64,000 nt of DNA from Salipiger sp. CCB-MM3. GTDB taxonomy: Bacteria > Pseudomonadota > Alphaproteobacteria > Rhodobacterales > Rhodobacteraceae. Location: contig NZ_CP014596.1 in NCBI RefSeq assembly GCF_001687105.1, forward strand, positions 861,501 through 925,500, in the 5' to 3' direction. The notes beneath the pieces were generated by a model that saw nothing but the letters and a program-made list of their open reading frames with translations, had not been told where the DNA came from and made no database searches. Below, piece after piece: positions 60,735 to 64,000 of this stretch. A program made the position numbers and the translations under genes. Each line of letters starts with the position of its first letter. Within the stretch, counting starts at the first letter, position 1.

Positions 60735-62594
60735 ATGACACTGGAGCGCGTCCAGAAGGGGCTGGCGATCCTCGTCGGGGCCTTCGTCTTCTACACCGCC
60801 GCGACCGGCCCCTTCGAGGGGCTGATCCAGCGGGCGATCTTCCTCGCCCTCGTGGCCTCCCTCGGTTTCGCGCTCTACCCGCTGGGCGCCGGGAAATCCT
60901 GGCGCCCGCTCGGGCTCGCCATCGACCTCGTGCTCTGCGCGGTGACGGTGGGGGCCTGCGGCTACGTGGTCTGGAACTACGATGAAATCATGACGACGCT
61001 GCCTTGGGCCACGACGCTCGACATGGCGCTGACCGTCGGTCTGGTGCTGTCGGTGCTCGAGCTTGGGCGGCGCACGGTGGGGCTGATCTTCCCGGTGCTG
61101 GTGCTGATCGGCATCGGCTACGCGATGTTCGGCAACCTGCTTCCGGGCGCGCTGGGGCACCGCGGCTTCGACGCGGCCTTCGTGACCGAGACCATCTTCC
61201 TCGGTGATCTCGGCATCTGGGGCATGCTCACCGGCGTCGCGGCGACGGTGATCGCTGCCTTTGTGCTCTTTGGCGCGCTGCTGCTGCATTCGGGCGGCGG
61301 GCAGGCTTTCATGGATCTGGCCATGCGTCTCGGCGGCCGCCAGCCCGGCGGCGCGGCGAAGATCGCCACCATCGCCTCGGGGCTTTTCGGGATGATCTCG
61401 GGCTCTGCCGTGGCCAATGTCGCCACCACCGGCAATTTCACCATCCCGATGATGATCCGCCTCGGCTACCCGCGCCCCTTTGCGGCGGCGGTCGAGGCAG
61501 TGGCCTCCACCGGCGGGCAGATCGCGCCGCCGATCATGGGCGCCGCGGCCTTCGTCATGGCCGAGATCCTCGGGCTTCCCTATACCACCATCATCGTCGG
61601 CGCGATCCTTCCGGCGGTGCTGTTCTACGTCTCGGTCTTCGTCACCGTGCACTTTGTCGCGCAGCAGCGCGGGCTTGCCGTGGTGCCCGAGGATGAGATG
61701 CCCGATTGGAAAACCATCACCGCGCCGCGCCGGGTGCTGCCGATCCTTGCCGCGCTTGGCGGTCTGGGCATCGGCATCTGGCTTGGCCGCTCGATCGCCA
61801 CCGCCGCCTTCTACGGGGTCGTCGGCCTGCTGATCGCCTTCGTCGCCACTCAGGCCGGACGGCTGAGCCCGCGTGAGATGGCCGGGCGGGTGATCGACGG
61901 GCTCGAAGACGCGGGCAAGGGCATGGTGATCATCGGCGTGCTGCTCGCCGGCGCGCAGGTGCTGGTCTCGATGATCAACATGACCGGCATCGGTGTGACG
62001 TTGTCTTCGCTGATCGTCACCATGGCCGGGGACTCGGTCGTGCTGGTGGCGATCATCGTCGGGCTGGTCTGCCTGATCATGGGCATGGGCCTGCCGACCA
62101 CCGCCGCCTACGTGCTGGTGGCCGCGGTGCTTGCTCCGGCGATGACCGCCGTGGGGGTCGACCCGCTGGCCGCGCATCTCTTCGTCTTCTACTTCGCCAC
62201 GATCTCGGTGATCACCCCGCCGGTCTGCGTCGCGGTCTTCGTCGGCTCGGGCATCGCCAACACCAACTGGCTGCCCGCCGCAGGCGAGGCGGTGCGGCTT
62301 GGCGCGGTGACCTATCTGGTGCCCTTCCTGCTGCTGCTCTACCCGGGCATGACCATGTCGGGCGGCCTCGTCGGGATCGTCGAGGCGGCAGCCGCGGGCA
62401 TGGCGCTGGTGCTGGCGGTGCCGGCGCTGCTGAGCGGCACGCCCCTCACCGGCAGGCGCGGCCTCGACATCCTGCTGCTTCTGCTGGTCATTGCGCTGGC
62501 GATCTGGCCGATGCTGATCACGCCGTTCCTGGCGCTGGCGATCTTCTTCGGCGCCCGCGCGGTGGGCCGCGCACAGGGGAGGGCGATGGCATGA
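60735..62594 (+). CDS. TRAP transporter fused permease (DctQ-M type)
   Basis: This 619-residue membrane protein combines the small DctQ-like four-helix part (about 1-110) with the large DctM-like part. Typical segments are GLFGMISGSAVANVATTGNFTIP and the late LVCLIMGMGLPTTAAYVLVAA. It begins one base after the stop of the TAXI gene and overlaps the AtuA-like gene by 4 bp. It drives solute uptake by an ion gradient. Confidence 0.95.
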   Translation: MTLERVQKGLAILVGAFVFYTAATGPFEGLIQRAIFLALVASLGFALYPLGAGKSWRPLGLAIDLVLCAVTVGACGYVVWNYDEIMTTLPWATTLDMALTVGLVLSVLELGRRTVGLIFPVLVLIGIGYAMFGNLLPGALGHRGFDAAFVTETIFLGDLGIWGMLTGVAATVIAAFVLFGALLLHSGGGQAFMDLAMRLGGRQPGGAAKIATIASGLFGMISGSAVANVATTGNFTIPMMIRLGYPRPFAAAVEAVASTGGQIAPPIMGAAAFVMAEILGLPYTTIIVGAILPAVLFYVSVFVTVHFVAQQRGLAVVPEDEMPDWKTITAPRRVLPILAALGGLGIGIWLGRSIATAAFYGVVGLLIAFVATQAGRLSPREMAGRVIDGLEDAGKGMVIIGVLLAGAQVLVSMINMTGIGVTLSSLIVTMAGDSVVLVAIIVGLVCLIMGMGLPTTAAYVLVAAVLAPAMTAVGVDPLAAHLFVFYFATISVITPPVCVAVFVGSGIANTNWLPAAGEAVRLGAVTYLVPFLLLLYPGMTMSGGLVGIVEAAAAGMALVLAVPALLSGTPLTGRRGLDILLLLLVIALAIWPMLITPFLALAIFFGARAVGRAQGRAMA

Positions 62595-63928
62595 GCATGG
62601 TCCGCATTGGTACCGGCGCGGGCTTTCAGGGAGACCGCATTGCCCCCGCCGTCGATCTCGCCGAGCGCGGCGAGCTGGACTTCCTGGTCTTCGAATGCCT
62701 CGCCGAGCGCACCATCGCGCTGGCGCAGCAGGCACGGCTGGCCGATCCCGGCGCCGGGTTCGATCCGCTGCTCGAGCGCCGCATGCGTGCCGTGCTGCCC
62801 GCCTGTGCCCGCAATGGTACGCGCATCGTCACCAACATGGGCGCGGCCAACCCCCGCGCCGCTGCCGAGCGCACGCGCGCCGTGGTGCGCGAGCTGGGCC
62901 TGCCGCTGACCGTGGCGGCGGTGACCGGCGACGATGTGCTGCCCCTCATCGGCGACTGCATCCTGACCGAGACCGGCGCCCCGGCGCGGGCGCTCGGGGA
63001 GCGGCTGATCTCGGCCAACGCCTATATCGGTGTCGCGGGCATCGTCGAGGCGCTGGACGCCGGAGCCGACATCGTGATCTGCGGCCGGGCCTCGGATCCC
63101 GCACTCTTCCTTGCGCCGCTGGTGCACCGCTTCGGCTGGGCGATGGACGACTGGGAGCGGCTCGGACGCGGCACGCTTGTCGGGCACCTGCTGGAGTGCT
63201 CTGCCCAGATCACCGGCGGCTATTTCGCCGATCCGGGGGTCAAGGACGTGCCGGATCTCGCAGACGTCGGCTTTCCGCTGGCGGAGGTCTCGGACGACGG
63301 CAACGCGGTGATCACCAAGCTGCCCGGCACCGGGGGGCTGGTCAGCCGCGCCACCTGCACCGAGCAGCTGCTTTATGAAATCCATGACCCGGCCCGCTAC
63401 ATGCAGCCCGACGTGGTGGCCGACTTCTCGCAGGTCGAGCTCGAGGAGATCGGCGTCGACCGGGTGCGCGTCACCGGTGGGTCGGGGCATCCTGCGACGG
63501 GCGAGCTCAAGGTTTCGGTCGGCTACCGCGACGGTTGGCGTGGCGAGGGGCAGATCTCCTATGCTGGTGCCAATTGCGTTGCGCGGGGGCGGCTGGCCGC
63601 CGGGTTGGTGCGGCAGCGCCTGTCGGAATGGGGCAGTCGGATCCTCGAAGAGCGCACCGATCTCATCGGTCTCGATGCGGTGGCTCCTGGTGCCGCCCGC
63701 GCGGCGACCGAGCCAAGCGAGGTGCGACTGCGCGTCGCCGCACGCTGCGCTGATCAAGAAACCGCACTGCGGGTCGGCGAGGAGGTCGAGAGCCTCTACC
63801 TTTGTGGTCCGGCCGGTGGTGGTGGCGTCAGCCGCGCGCATCGCGAGATCATAGCCGTTGCCTCGGCGCTCCTCCCCGCCGCATCGGTCACGGTGCGAAG
63901 CGAACTTTCGGAGACGCTCGATGCCTGA
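62591..63928 (+). CDS. AtuA-family (DUF1446) acyclic terpene utilisation-like protein
   Basis: This 445-residue protein matches the AtuA/DUF1446 family, with VRIGTGAGFQGDRIAPAVDLAERGELDFLVFECLAERT at the N-terminus and VTNMGAANPRAAAERT after it. AtuA is part of acyclic terpene degradation in Pseudomonas, but its chemistry is unclear. The ATG overlaps the TRAP permease stop, so the imported organic acid is probably its substrate or a precursor. A small AtuA-associated domain protein follows. Confidence 0.92.
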   Translation: MSMVRIGTGAGFQGDRIAPAVDLAERGELDFLVFECLAERTIALAQQARLADPGAGFDPLLERRMRAVLPACARNGTRIVTNMGAANPRAAAERTRAVVRELGLPLTVAAVTGDDVLPLIGDCILTETGAPARALGERLISANAYIGVAGIVEALDAGADIVICGRASDPALFLAPLVHRFGWAMDDWERLGRGTLVGHLLECSAQITGGYFADPGVKDVPDLADVGFPLAEVSDDGNAVITKLPGTGGLVSRATCTEQLLYEIHDPARYMQPDVVADFSQVELEEIGVDRVRVTGGSGHPATGELKVSVGYRDGWRGEGQISYAGANCVARGRLAAGLVRQRLSEWGSRILEERTDLIGLDAVAPGAARAATEPSEVRLRVAARCADQETALRVGEEVESLYLCGPAGGGGVSRAHREIIAVASALLPAASVTVRSELSETLDA

Positions 63929-63964
63929 GCGTCTCGCGATCCCGGCAAGCCGAAGGACACAGCA

Positions 63965-64000
63965 ATGAAACTGCACCAGATTGCCCATGCCCGCACCGGC
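63965..64000 (+). CDS. AtuA-associated small domain protein (partial at the window edge)
   Basis: The first 12 codons (MKLHQIAHARTG) match the start of the small proteins that follow AtuA-like genes, which usually continue GDKGDTSNI. Only the N-terminus is in the window. It belongs to the same operon. Confidence 0.7.
   Translation, partial: MKLHQIAHARTG

Noticed and set aside
60567..62735. A 722-codon open frame opposite the TRAP permease
   Set aside because: It is an antisense shadow of GC-rich coding DNA; its composition is Arg/His/Gly-rich and the plus-strand protein is a clear TRAP permease.
1..64000. CRISPR arrays, tRNA and rRNA genes
   Set aside because: No regular repeat-spacer array was seen and no tRNA-like T-arm with cloverleaf context; a covariance-model scan would be needed to be certain.

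Overview
The window reads as GC-rich alphaproteobacterial DNA, most likely from the Rhodobacteraceae/Roseobacter group. The signs are many ABC and TRAP uptake systems beside small catabolic operons, a cobalt-type nitrile hydratase with an amidase whose triad falls at K96/S171/S195, GntR/FCD, IclR, LysR and AraC regulators, and Tn7-like genes of the type seen in that group. The density of catabolic and mobile genes, with no ribosomal or tRNA genes, would fit a large plasmid, a chromid or an accessory chromosomal region. I cannot tell which.

Region 1 (about 1-26.4 kb) is a nitrile/amide utilisation cluster. A minus-strand operon starts at the nitrile hydratase alpha subunit (10997) and runs through beta, an accessory protein, an isochorismatase-type hydrolase, an amidase and a CUT2-type ABC importer (binding protein, permease, and an unusual ATPase-permease fusion ending at 2320). 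Divergent from it is a HupE/UreJ-type metal permease that probably supplies cobalt. An AraC regulator, an MFS transporter and a quinone-oxidoreductase-like enzyme follow. Next come the nitrile-hydratase-type amidase, a second amidase, and a complete HAAT (Liv/Urt-like) importer of five genes. The block closes with a second isochorismatase-type hydrolase and two overlapping IclR regulators. The logic is uptake, then nitrile to amide to acid plus ammonia. A 2-hydroxyacid dehydrogenase and a second AraC regulator lie at the left edge.

Region 2 (about 26.4-46.8 kb) is an accessory island with long gene-poor stretches and AT-richer DNA. It carries an unrecognised three-gene cassette (a small charged protein, an AAA+-like protein without usable Walker motifs, and a PPP-type phosphoesterase). 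Tn7-like tnsC converges on a tnsA-tnsB operon, with two regular repeat arrays between them. Further right are a large Ca2+-binding, lectin-like secreted protein divergent from an autotransporter, a small exported protein, an IS5-family element with a CTAG duplication, and an ApeA/HEPN-like protein. A broken alcohol dehydrogenase marks the right edge.

Region 3 (about 46.8-64 kb) is catabolic again. It has a flavin monooxygenase beneath an AcoR-like regulator that lacks key sigma-54 motifs. A Dpp-type ABC importer, its binding protein, an enolase-superfamily enzyme and a FadR/GntR regulator look like one regulon, because an 11-bp site recurs at all three promoter regions. Last is a LysR-flanked TAXI-TRAP importer with AtuA-like genes, running off the right end.
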